Shown here piece after piece: positions 1 to 9,960 of a stretch of DNA of 64,000 nt. This DNA comes from Alisma plantago-aquatica. Its lineage: Eukaryota; Streptophyta; Magnoliopsida; Alismatales; Alismataceae. The notes under the pieces were generated by a model, which was given only the letters and a program-made list of their open reading frames with translations, made no database searches and was not told where the DNA came from. The position numbers and the translations under genes were made by a program. The stretch lies in NCBI GenBank assembly GCA_963693085.1, contig OY856409.1:660592591-660656590 (forward strand). The letters run 5' to 3'. Each line of letters starts with the position of its first letter. The first letter of the stretch is position 1.

Positions 1-483
1 TTTTGTTACTGCCAAGTACTAGTTTTATCTTACTGCCAAGTCATAGTAATGAGAGGTATATAAAATACACATAGGCGTACTCAGTACAATATTCTTGAAT
101 ATTATGCTGACATGTACTACATGTAATCTTTTGTTTAGGTTGTAGACTTGTGATCTTGAAGAGGTTGATAGTTGGGAGTTGTGTGGTAATCATATGTACA
201 AGTGGACCTATTATCTTAGGATCCTATTTTATAATTTAGTATGTGCACATGTATGTGTAAAAGATTATTGTTCAATATGCAATATCAAATGTTGTAATAA
301 TTTATTTTGTAATTATATGTTGAATAGTGGACATGTGTTGTATAGCTTGTTTATTGTTCATGCATGTGCTACTGTTGTTTCCTCTGACTCCCTTGATTTT
401 CTTTTTCTTAGCCTAGTGTGTGGTGTTTAAATTGGGATGCTCACTGAGGTGAGGTTTCAATTTGGACGTCACACGTTATATTA
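1..483. other. AT-rich stretch, no gene recognised
   Basis: No coding signal, RNA gene or element end is visible. An 83-codon open frame at 179-430 on the plus strand has no recognisable domain and looks like chance. The last part runs into the Ty3/gypsy integrase remnant that starts near 484. Confidence 0.5.
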
Positions 484-554
484 AGGTTTAGAAAATTTGA
501 GGATGTCACACTTAACTTTAGTAAAATGTTTCACCCATAGTGTAATGGACAAAC
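484..554 (+). pseudogene. Ty3/gypsy integrase remnant, 5' piece
   Basis: This short stretch aligns by eye with the integrase core of the chromovirus later in the window (about 16124-16190). It covers the segment that ends in the conserved Phe-His-Pro triplet before the last catalytic region. The reading stops at the RTE insertion and resumes at 2842-2855 with the same 14 bases, one base differing. The gene is broken by substitutions and by the 2.3-kb insertion. Upstream pol sequence could not be recognised, so the element had already lost its 5' part or it lies outside the window. Confidence 0.6.
541..554. repeat. target-site duplication of RTE LINE, left copy
   Basis: The 14 bases here match 2842-2855 with one mismatch; the first 11 (TGTAATGGACA) are identical. 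They flank the RTE LINE exactly at its ATC-repeat tail and at its truncated 5' end. They also join the two halves of the integrase reading, which supports them as a true duplication. Confidence 0.85.
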
Positions 555-571
555 ATCATCATCATCATCAT

Positions 572-787
572 CTAAGCCTCAATCCCAACTATGTTGGGGT
601 CGGCTACATGGATCCTTCGTTTCCATACAACTCCATCATGGGCCATATTTTGATTGAGATGTAGAGATTCAAGATCTCTCTTTATAAGCTTATCCCATGT
701 TAATTTAGGCCTTCCTCTTCTTCTATTTATAGTGTTTGGCTCAATGGCATTGCTACATATAGGCACACTAGTAGGTTTGTGTTGCAC
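572..787 (-). pseudogene. RTE ORF C-terminal tail
   Basis: The 71-codon frame has the plant RTE C-terminal signature: a RRRGRPKLTWD motif followed by a Lys-Arg-Asp-Leu-Glu helix and an RRIHVADP motif just before the trinucleotide tail. It is in the same frame as the RT segment at 1187-1900, with stop codons between. It marks the 3' end of the LINE. Confidence 0.8.
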
Positions 788-1186
788 ATGTCCGTACCAT
801 CTGAGTCAGCCCTCGCACAACTTGTCCTCAACGCTCACCACCCCCACTTTATTCCTGATATAGTCATTTCTCAAGTGATCTTTTCCTGTCTTCCCACACA
901 TCCATCTCAACATACGCATTTCATGTACGTTCATCTTGTTGAGACCTTGTTTCTTCACCGCCCAACATTCACTCCCATAGAGCATGGCTAGTCGTATAGC
1001 TGTTCTATAAAACTTACTTTTTAACCTAAGAGGGATCTTCTGATCGCATAATACTCTAGTTGCACTCTTTCATTTCAACCATCCTACAATGATCCGATGA
1101 CAAACATCATTTTGGACATCCCCATCTATTTGAATAATAGAACCCAAGTAATGGAATTTATCACATTTTAGTATATCTACTCCGTC

Positions 1187-1900
1187 CTACTTTGTTCCAT
1201 CATTCACACTGCAAGATTGGCTGAAATTGCAATGCATATACTCAATTTTGCTCCTGCTAATCATCAATCCATTTGATTCCAATGCCTTTCTCCAATGTTC
1301 AACTTTGTCATTCAATCCATCTTTAGTTTCGTCAATCAAAACAATATCATAAGCAAATAACATACACCAAGGAATATCATCCTGAACATTCTTTGTCAAC
1401 TCATCCATAACAAGAACGAATAGATATGGGATGAGTGTGGATCCTTGGTGTACCCCAAATGTGATAGGAAAAGTTGGTGTCTCTCCTCCAGGAGTCTTGA
1501 CACTTGCAGTAGAGCTATCATACATGTCTTTGATCAAGTCAATGTATTGGATAGGCACCCCCTTTTTATTCAAAACAATCCATAACACTTCTCTGGGTAC
1601 TCGATCATAAGCCTTCTCTAGATCGATAAACACCATATGAAGATCTCTTTTGCTTTGTCTATACTTCTCCATAAGCCTCCTTATCATAAAAATAGCATCT
1701 ATTTTTGATCTTCCAGGCATGAAACCAAATTGGTTGTTTGATACATGTGTTATAGATCTTAACCTCTGCTCAATAATCCTCTCCCAAAGCTTCATCATGT
1801 GACTCATCAGCTTGATACCTCTATAGTTTGTACAGCTCTGAACGTCACCTTTGTTCTTGTAGATTGGGACTATAGTGCTATTTCTCCACTCATCCGACAT
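1187..1900 (-). pseudogene. RTE reverse transcriptase domain
   Basis: This 237-codon open frame carries the RT core in order: NYRGI (motif 1 region), QFGFMPGRS, DLEKAYDRV (catalytic Asp in motif A), GVHQGS (motif B) and FAYDIVL (motif C). In the RTE family motif C is FADD. Here the first Asp is Tyr, so the active site is lost even though the frame is open. The frame closes at 1187 and the C-terminal tail resumes, in the same frame, at 787-572. The role would have been target-primed reverse transcription of the element RNA. Confidence 0.9.
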
Positions 1901-2189
1901 CTTCTTGGTCTTTCATGATCTTGTTAAAGAAATTTGTTAACCACATAACTCCCTCATCCCCCATACTCCTCCATACATCAATGGGAATATTGTCTGGTCC
2001 GCATGCCTTTCTCATTTTCATCTTTTTCAAAGCATTCTTGACCTCAAATGGTGAAACTCATCGTGTGTAAATGATATCTATTGTATTCATGTCACACGAG
2101 TCGCTAACATTATATGCAATATCTCCATTGAAAAGCTTATAGAAGTAATTTCTCCACTGGTTCTTCATATCATCATCCTTCACCAATAC

Positions 2190-2841
2190 TCAACCATCTT
2201 CATTCTTTATGCATTTTACTTGACTCAAGTCTCTTCCTTTCCTTTCTCTTATATGGGCCATTTTATATATATATTTTTCCCCTTCTCTAGTGTCCAGCTT
2301 CTTATACATATCATCAAAGTATCTAGACCTTGCCTCCCAAACAACCTTTTTAGCTTCTTTCTTTGCTTGTTTGTATCTTTGGAACGCTGCATCATCTCCA
2401 GATTTGGGCAAGCTCCTATAGATCTCCCTTTTAAGTTTAATAGCCTTCTGTACTTCATCATTCCACCACCAAGTCTCCTTCTGTGGAGGTCCACAACCTT
2501 TAGACTCCCCCAAAACCTCTTTGGAATTTGTTTTTATGCAGGAGCTCATGTTATGCCACATAGTGTTAACATCAGACTCCAAATTCCAAGTTACCTCCGT
2601 GATGAGTTTATCACGAAAAGTCAATTTCTTTTCTCCTTTAAGATTCCACCACTTGATCATACTATCTTGGTTTCTGTTATGCTTGCCTTTATTGATCTTC
2701 ATGTTAATATCCAAAACCACCAACCTATGTTGGGTCGTGATTTCTTTTTCAGGAATCACTTTACAATCCTTGCATATGTTACAATCCACCCTCCTTGTAA
2801 GGAGGTGATCAATTTGGCTATAGTTGTGCCCACTCTTGAAT
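2190..2841 (-). pseudogene. RTE endonuclease C-terminus and linker
   Basis: The open frame runs from 2789 down to 2190 (199 codons) and the same reading continues up to the truncation at 2841. The beginning shows the end of the endonuclease fold with the conserved Gln-His-Arg-Leu-Val-Val stretch. A Lys/Arg-rich linker follows with the WWW cluster and the 'RYK(Q/R)AKKEAKK' type helix seen in plant RTE proteins. The N-terminal two thirds of the endonuclease are absent. The frame differs from that of the RT segment, so at least one indel lies between them. Confidence 0.8.
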
Positions 2842-3447
2842 TGTAATGGACAGACAGTAAGAAAAATTCAAACAATATAAGATATGTTGAGGGCATGTAT
2901 TCTACAATTTCTAGGTAGTTGGGATGTAAATGTAAGATTAATATAGTTTGCCTGCAATAGAATTTCCGATCCATCATAGGATTGGCACCATATGAAGCAT
3001 TATATGGTAGGAAATGTAGATCATAGAATTGTTGGTATGTAGTGGGTGAGAAACAATTTATGGGACCCAAGATAGTTAAACATACTACATAAAAGATTTA
3101 GGTGATCAAGAAATAGTTAAAGGTTGTACAAGATAGGCAAAAGAGTTATGCTGACAAATGGTATTTCATGATGTGTTTCATGTTTTGATGCTAAGGAAAT
3201 GTCATCTAGAAATAATACTTTACAAGATAAAGATGTTCACTTAGAAGAGTATGTCTCCTATGAAGAGGACCAATACAGATTATGGATACAAAATTTTTAG
3301 AAACTTAGGAACCATGACATACTTATAGTTCAAGTACTTTGGAACACCACAATGTCAAAGCAACAACGAGAGAGTTTGAGAATGAGATGAGGAGAAATCA
3401 TCCCAAGATGTAGTATCAAGGAAAAAAACTTTCTAAGGGGGAGAGAA
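2842..3447 (+). pseudogene. Ty3/gypsy integrase C-terminus and chromodomain-like remnant
   Basis: Compared by eye, 2842-3160 runs parallel to 16180-16500 of the intact-frame chromovirus in this window. That covers the end of the integrase core, the Tyr-Gly-Arg-Lys-Cys region and the Gln-Lys-Ser-Tyr-Ala helix. After an apparent deletion near 3160 it resumes with the region before the chromodomain and ends around 3430 in a degenerate chromodomain. Several frameshifts and stops are present. A purine run (AAGGGGGAGAGA, 3435-3446) follows, as expected of a polypurine tract before a 3' LTR. The RTE insertion at 541-2855 broke the gene. Confidence 0.75.
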
Positions 3448-5089
3448 TTTTTAACAACCCAAACTTTGTTTACTCCTAGATCTTATATTGGTCACCATGA
3501 TTAGTCTAAAACTCATCTCATTTTGTTAATTCAAGAATTATATTCTAATTTTATGAATGGGTAGTACACTAGGAATTTACTAGAATGAATGTTTGTTAAG
3601 TATAACTTGAAAGTTGGAATTTTCACAGAGGAAAAAGTGGAACAACTCATGATGGAAGAGTTTTCCATATCCAAGACTTGAGTAATTAAATTATTTATTA
3701 AATGTTGTTTGATATTTAGCTAAACTAGTATTGCATGATTGTAGAGAAATGAACTATGAATCCAAAGAAGAAAAATAGATGAAATAAAAGTTAAGATGAG
3801 GAAGTTATTTCGTTTTTAGTATGCATGCACATAACAACCAAAAGTTGACACACAAACAATAGGCGGAAAGCGATGCTGCTATTCAGGACCAATCAAGAAA
3901 AATGGCATAATTTTGATATACTCAATGAATTTCGATGAAATTTTGTTCTATGGTTACATATTTAAATCCTATATCCAACTAAATATAAACAGGAGATTTG
4001 GATGCTCATAGAGTGACTTTCATGGTGACAAAGGGAGAATCTTGGTAAACATGGCTAAATAGAGATATTTTCCTATGGATTTCTAGCTGAAGAATTTGGT
4101 TCTTCTTCCCTTTTTATGGATTAATGTTGTTTATGACCAAATCTTTGAATCCCTATTGATTTCACTTCACCTTCCCCATGTTAATTTTATTTTTGGAGCA
4201 AAATACTGATGTTATTCTTCCCTTCTTCTTTTTTCTCCATGACCATTTCTGAATAAAGAGGGCTGATTTGAGAATAGAATTTGTTGGAAAAAAGTTTGAT
4301 CATATTTCTCTTGAAAGATTTTGAACTTATCCCTTCTAAAGTAGGGTGAGTAGATACATATTTGTGTAATTTGTGCTACTCCTTTCTTATTCTTCACTAT
4401 TTTCTCAAAACAACTTGTTGTTAGAACATATGTGAATAAGATCATAAGTGCCATATGAAACTGGACCTGTCATGATATGAATCACTTAGTTTTTGCTCAG
4501 TGTAAGTGATGAAATTAAGAAAGATGAACAAAATCTGAGATCTTAAACTACATATGCATTTGATTTCTTTTTATTTTACTTAGTGATTATAGCATGAATT
4601 TATCTTCCATTTACCTTCTAAATTAGACTTTTAGAAGTGTATACAACCCACGTAATGCATAACAACATGTCAAAGGTGACTGTTTGTTTGTTGTTGTAAG
4701 TGAATCATTGATATTTTGTGATGTCAATCTCTTGATATTGAGAATTTATGACTGGAAGAATGCCTAGGAAAGACTAAAATGAATTTATAGTTGTCTGAAT
4801 TTAATCCTATCTAAAAATGAAATTTGTGGTAGTAATAAAATGGGTTGATTGAGTACTTGATGCATTGGAAGAATTTTGGCTATTCACATGATAATCTATT
4901 GGTCTGTTAAAACTTAGACTGTAGCTCGATGCTAATGAAATAATTTATTTTGAGCGACTATTTATTTATTTTGATGATATGATTTGGGTCTAATGATTTG
5001 GAAGAGGATCTTGAGCTTGATCTGAACACAGAAGTAGGGCGTGTCGATGAAGGGTGGAAGTATGGTAGAGAACTATAAGACCTACCTGC
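3448..5089. other. possible 3' LTR remnant and AT-rich DNA
   Basis: Directly after the polypurine-like run the sequence reads TTTTTAACAACCC, which resembles a decayed Ty3/gypsy LTR start (TGTAACAACCC type). No second LTR copy is in the window, so the right limit cannot be set. No other gene or RNA is visible. The open frame at 4212-4454 (minus) has no recognisable domain. Confidence 0.35.
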
Positions 5090-5480
5090 TCTGGGGGATG
5101 ATCCTAGACTTTTTTATTAATCCTCAGGGGCTGAGGATCCTAGACTTGATTCATTTGTCCATAGAGGGGGTTCCTTGACTTGTTTTTATTTACCCAAATG
5201 AGGGGAGGATCTCAGGCTCATTTTTATTTGTCCAGAGGGGGGAGAATCCTATACTTATTTATATTTGTCTAGTGGGGAGAGGATCTTAGACTTATTTTTA
5301 TTTTTCAAGGGGGATCCTAGATTTATTTTTATTTGTCAGGGTGGGGGGGTCCTAGACTTATTTTTATTTATCTTGTGGCGGGGGAGGATCCTAAACATGT
5401 TTTATTCATACAATGTGGAGGATACTAGATTTGTTTTTGATTGTCCAGAGTGGGATTGGATCCTACACTTGTTTGTGTAA
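5090..5480. repeat. degenerate minisatellite, units of about 45 bp around GGATCCTAGACTT
   Basis: About eight imperfect units follow each other. Each has a G-rich part (GGGGAGGATCCTAGA or similar) followed by a T-rich part (CTTATTTTTATTTGTC). Unit length drifts from roughly 35 to 50 bp. The 71-codon open frame at 5265-5480 is a product of the repeat and not a convincing gene. It ends about 90 bp before the LINE insertion. Confidence 0.8.
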
Positions 5481-5566
5481 CTTAATATTTTATTTATAGT
5501 TTTGACATACTGCTTATTATGTTTATGTGTTATATTGCTCATATTGTTTAGTTATTAAATGTTAAC

Positions 5567-5580
5567 ATGTTGTAAGAATA
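5567..5580. repeat. target-site duplication of L1-type LINE, left copy
   Basis: The 14 bases ATGTTGTAAGAATA are identical to 23636-23649. They flank a LINE with an A-rich 3' tail. With 18 kb between the two copies, this identity sets the element limits at 5581 and 23635. Confidence 0.9.
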
Positions 5581-5589
5581 GAAAAAATC

Positions 5590-7262
5590 TTGAAGAGAAA
5601 TGTAATTTCTGATGTGATGATGGGAAGGCTAGGGTTCTCCCATGGCGGCGGCCGCGGGGGAAGCTTTGGCAGAGGCTGGGGCCATGGCTGCCTGGATCGA
5701 CCACCAGATCCTCATAAAGGCCCTTGCGATGCAGTGACCTCTAATCAAGACATGGTAAACGCCATCAAAAAATTGTTACAACCCCCTCAGAAGGTGTGGA
5801 GATGGACGTGGAGATGACCCCTAAAGCTGGCAAAAGCGCACGTTCGTCGTACGCTGATACGGTCGCCGGCAGACCTATTGGCTCACTGACATATGAAAAT
5901 CCAATCTCACCTAATGTCCTATTTGATACAGACATCAACGTTGATCTAAGTGGCGTCCTGCCGTTGTTCTCAGTCCGCAACGAAGCACTCCAACCCCTCC
6001 TTGAATCCTGGAAATTCATAGTAGTCATCAAGGTTATTGGAATCAACATAGGCTTCAAGGCCTTGGTCAACAAGATCTACTCCATATGGGAATCAAAATA
6101 GGAGTTTTGACTTATCGATCTAGAAAACATATATTACATCATCCAATTCTCCGGCCAAGAAGACTTCATCAATGCCATGACCGGTGGACCCTGGATGATA
6201 TTTGGGAACTACCTTTCGGTTCAATCGTGGTCGCCATCTTTCCGGCCATCCAACCCTATTCCAAGAAAGCTTGTCATCTGGGTAACGATCCCAGAGCTCC
6301 TTGTCTTCCTGTTCCATAACCAGTTGTTACTTTCCATCGGAAACTCGATTGCCAAGACCATCAAAGTTGATGCTCACACACTCCAGGGCAACAGAGGCAA
6401 ATTTGCAAGAATTGCGGTTGAAGTAGAGACCTAAAAACCCTTGTTGTTGGTCATCTTCATCAACGGGGAACACTTCCACCTTGAATATGAAAAACTACAT
6501 GTTGTGTGCATGCGATGTGACTGGGTTGATCGCAGAGACGATGACTGCAAGCAATCAGTACGGTCGGAGCCCAATGAAGCCTCCACCTCTGCATCTATCC
6601 TACTGCCTGGTGTCACCGACACCATGTCAATACATGTGAAGAAGCCCAAGCCAAGGAAGCAGTCACAAAAGAAGCCCGATCCCAAAAAGCCACCATCGAC
6701 AGAAAGGGTGAAGCAGAGCCATATCTCAGACACTGAGGCTGAGGTAAACGACGATGGCTTCACAAAGGTGATTAGCAAAAAATAGAAGAAAAAGAACAAA
6801 AAGGATGATGGTGCAACGACAGACAAAATGGCCTCCAAAGCTAGTTCCAAAGAGGTTGATGAGTCTATAGTGAACCTGGTGGGGAATGAAACCACCTCCA
6901 GCATGCCTCACATGGAAAACATCGGTCAAAACTACCAGTTCCAAGCCATGACATCTGTCTTCGGATAGAACCCTAGCAGGCCTTTCGACAAGCCAGGGAA
7001 GGAGAGTGGTAATGGTTTCATCATCTTAAGAAATCATAAGGTGGTCTATCAAACTGTGCTTAGCCCAGATCGCGTCCGCAAGAAGGGCAAAATAGATTAC
7101 GTAGAGAACGAGCCACTTGATGAACTAGTCGGGATTCAATCCAAGGAAAGCAATGCCAGAAAGGCCTTAGAGTTCAATGATGAACCGGCCAATGAAGATG
7201 TGAATGCTAACATGCATACAAAAATGAATGGGAAATTTGATGGATTGCTCGCTGCCATCTAA
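5590..7262 (+). pseudogene. LINE ORF1 (DUF4283-like, zinc-knuckle RNA-binding protein)
   Basis: ORF1 proteins of plant L1 elements bind the element RNA. A Gly/Arg-rich N-terminus (5590-5790) is followed by a DUF4283-like domain (about 5860-6430) with the TGGPWMIFG motif and a Trp-Ser-Pro motif. Next comes a CCHC_4-type knuckle near 6500-6560 whose His is replaced by Arg (CMRC....R....C), then a Lys-rich, low-complexity tail to the TAA at 7260. The frame shifts once near 5763-5796. After that it stays in one frame with premature stops at 6099, 6108, 6432, 6783 and 6966. Full length would be about 557 codons. ORF2 starts 30 bp downstream. Confidence 0.8.
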
Positions 7263-7292
7263 GCAACACCCTTCTTTTCCTATCCTATCTAT

Positions 7293-8420
7293 ATGTATTG
7301 CTGCTGGAACATACAAGGCGCATGCCAAGATAGGAAGCTTCATTTGATTAAAGAGATGAAGTTTGTCTACAAGATCTACTTCTTTGCAATCGTCGAGCCA
7401 CACTGTGGTGGGTCTACTGCTTCCAATATTATTTGTCAATTGGGCTTCACCTCCTCTCACAGGGTTGAAGCAATCAGCTTCTCCAGAGGCATCTAGATTC
7501 TCTAAGACAAAGAAAAATGTAACGCAAATGTCATCCTCAACCATCGACAGTTCATTCATATGTACATCAACAAGAGATGGTTCCTGGCCATTTTTTATGG
7601 CAGTTCAAACCCTGTGCTTCATAATCATCTCTAGGACCATCTGGAAAACTTATCCACTGGTATCAATTCTAGTTGGGCAGTCATAGGCGACTTTAACACC
7701 ATGCTCCATACCGTCGAGAAGAAGGGAGGGAAACACTTTGACAAATGCTCTTGTACCCGTTTCAATGAGGTCTTGTTACATACTGGACTCTCGGACCTAC
7801 GTACACAGGACAGTCTATACACCTTCAGGTGCAACAACCTCTTTGAAATATTAGATCGTACTATTGCAAATGATGAGTGGATCACACGCTTTGGTGATGC
7901 CACTATTACCTCTCTTCCTAGGCTCTTCTCAAATCACAATCCTCTGCTGCTTCGACTCTCTAGCTCACGCCAACCACATCGAGCATCTTTCAGAACCAAG
8001 GCCAACTGGGAGCTCATTCCCAACTTCCACTCCAACATCATGTCAAACTGGGACTCTGAGGCATCATTCCAGAAAGCTCTCGGAGCGTTCCAAAATTGAG
8101 TCACCAAATGGGACCACAACTGTATGAGGAAACAATGCAGAGACAAGTAAGCCTTGCTCACCCGCATCCATAAAGCCCAGGTAACATCTGAACTCTCTCC
8201 TAATAGTTCTAACAGTTCGGTTGAAATTGAACTACAAGAGCAATACAATCAACTTCTTCTTAAAGAGGAAGTTGATTGGAAGCAACAAGCACACATCGAC
8301 TGGCTCTGATATGGCGATGGCAATACCAAGTTCTTTCAATCATTTGTGAAAGCACACATCCACCATAATAAGATCACACAACTTAAAGATGCCATGGGTG
8401 AGTGGATCACCGAGCCTAAT
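7293..8420 (+). pseudogene. LINE ORF2, 5' part: endonuclease domain
   Basis: ORF2 opens with the WNIQGA motif typical of the apurinic-like endonuclease of plant LINEs. The catalytic Glu (VEPH), the GDFN motif near 7690 and the Arg/Asp-rich end of the fold follow. The final SDH motif reads SNHNP, so its Asp is lost. The linker carries a YGDGNTKFF motif near 8308-8340. Premature stops lie at 7494, 7503, 7632, 8097, 8148 and 8307, all in one frame. The frame runs into the chromovirus LTR at 8421 and continues without a gap at 20699 once the insertion and one CTAAT are removed. Confidence 0.85.
8416..8420. repeat. target-site duplication CTAAT, left
   Basis: CTAAT immediately precedes the left LTR and recurs right after the right LTR at 20694-20698. 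Five bases is the normal duplication size for Ty3/gypsy integrases. Removing one copy restores the LINE ORF2 reading across the site. Confidence 0.95.
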
Positions 8421-8998
8421 TGTAAGGACCCTGACCTTCATTTAGGGTTTACCCTATTTGTTTTGCTTAACCTTGATGCTTGGTTGCTTGTTAATCACCT
8501 TTAGTGGTGATTAGGGTTTGGTTGTGCTTTGTTGAGAGTTGGGGGTGCTACTTGCAAATAACCCAAGTCTAGGGTTTGTGGGCAAGTTTGCCACCTTGTG
8601 AGGTGTTCCTCTCTCTCTTTGCTTCCTCTAATGTAGAGAGGAAGGCTTGGGCTCATTGCTTGGAGTTCTTTTGGGCTTGGTTGAGCTTGTTGGGCCTTGA
8701 GGTGCCATGCTTTGGTTTGGTTGAACCTTGTATCGGGCAAGAGAGGAGTGTGTTGCCCATAGAAGTGTGTCGCCCATGGGGGTGTATCGCCCAAGTATGT
8801 CTCCCTAGAGCCTTTGACCAAGCTTTGACCTCGTTTGTGTCACCACTAGTGGACACTTGGTGCTTCATGCTTGCATGTGGCAATAGCCTTGGACATGTGT
8901 TAAGGCTTTGCTAGAATGGTGGCTTGTGCACTAGGACAAGTGTCCCTAGGTGGGCGACACCTTGCTTGGCTTTACCTTGTTTTCTCCTCCATCCCCTT

Positions 8999-9007
8999 CT
9001 ATATATG
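8999..9007 (+). promoter_or_regulatory. candidate LTR TATA box
   Basis: CTATATATG stands in a pyrimidine-rich context and is unchanged in the right LTR (17554-17562), at the same distance from the LTR start (578 and 577 bp). It is the best candidate core promoter I see in the first kilobase. Its function is inferred. Confidence 0.4.
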
Positions 9008-9371
9008 TGTTCTTTTCCTCTTGCTAAGGATCCTTTAGTCTCTTGGTTTTATCCTCTACCTTGGTGCACGATACCCTTCTCCCTTGCAAGCTTGGTGGAC
9101 AACACCCTTGGAGGAGCTAGATTGGTGGCCGATCCTGCCTTGGAGCTCTCTTCTTCCTTGGAGCTCGGAGCTTTCTTAAGGCGGGTTACATAACTCCTAA
9201 CCCTAACTACTCTATCTCCTTCTATGATCTTGTTTATATGTTGTTAGATTAGTATCTTGCTTAAGTATCCATGTTGGCCGATCCTTGTGGTTTAGGGTTT
9301 CATAGTGGGCAATACTCCTTTCTCTCCTTGGTCTAGAGGAGTGAGCTTGAGCTCCTAGTTTCATGAGCAAC

Positions 9372-9563
9372 ACCCCTCTTTCCTAGTCGATTGAGGTGAG
9401 CTTGTGCTCTAGTTGCTTGAGCAACACTCTCCTCTCACCATGGACTTGAAGGGTGAGCTTGGTGATGGTGGTGACTCTCTCTCTCTCTCTAGGGTTTTTC
9501 CTTGTGACTGTTTGGTGATAGATGATCTGCAAGACCCCTCTTTCCTAGTCGATTGAGGTGAGC
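9372..9563. repeat. 30-bp direct repeat within left LTR
   Basis: Positions 9372-9401 and 9534-9563 are identical 30-mers beginning ACCCCTCTTTCC and ending GGTGAGC, 162 bp apart. Both copies also exist in the right LTR (around 17926-17955 and 18086-18115), so the duplication predates the insertion. Confidence 0.7.
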
Positions 9564-9733
9564 CATTTTCTTGACCCTCTAGGGTTCGGGTGTCCTTGTG
9601 CTTGAGGTAGGAGATGATCATGTGAGTTGTACCTTGGACGTTATGGGCTTGGGGAGGTGCTGCCCGACAGCCCCCTTAACCTCACCCCCTTGTACGACAT
9701 GGAGTGTTGGTGAAAGGCGATATCCCTAGTTTC

Positions 9734-9960
9734 TGTGACGGGCGTCACAATACCACTTTGCCCTGTGATGGCCGTTAGGCCATGGTTTGAGTGGCTGGAC
9801 AATAGGTCTGTAATGGTAGCTTGAGGAGTACCCTTGGACGATACCTCCTGTGGGATAACCTTGCTCGATATACTCTTGTGACGGGTTGCTAGCAGATGGT
9901 GACGGGCGTCACCTTGGCTTTGTATCGGCCGATATACACCTTGTGACGGGCGTTGCAACT
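9734..9960. promoter_or_regulatory. cluster of TGACG inverted pairs in left LTR
   Basis: TGTGACG-GG-CGTCACA (9734-9749) and GGTGACG-GG-CGTCACC (9898-9913) are perfect 7-bp inverted repeats with a GG centre. Related half sites follow near 9878 and 9943. A 12-bp palindrome TATCGGCCGATA sits at 9923-9934. TGACG is the core bound by plant TGA-type bZIP factors, so this may be a U3 or leader control region. The same cluster lies at 18287-18510 in the right LTR. Confidence 0.45.

Larger units (their letters stand above)
555..2841 (-). mobile_element. RTE-type non-LTR retrotransposon, 5'-truncated
   Basis: The element reads on the minus strand. Its 3' end is a short ATC/GAT trinucleotide run at 555-572, the usual tail type of RTE LINEs. 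It contains the C-terminal part of the apurinic-type endonuclease, the linker, the reverse transcriptase and the typical RTE C-terminal tail. At 2841 it stops inside the endonuclease domain, so the 5' end is missing, as expected of incomplete target-primed reverse transcription. A 14-bp duplication flanks it. It sits in a Ty3/gypsy integrase gene in opposite orientation. A frameshift lies between about 1900 and 2190, and the RT catalytic site is damaged, so it is dead. Confidence 0.9.

Noticed and set aside
9201..9215. CCTAACCCTAAC as a telomere-type repeat
   Set aside because: Only two short units inside an LTR, present in both LTR copies; not an array.
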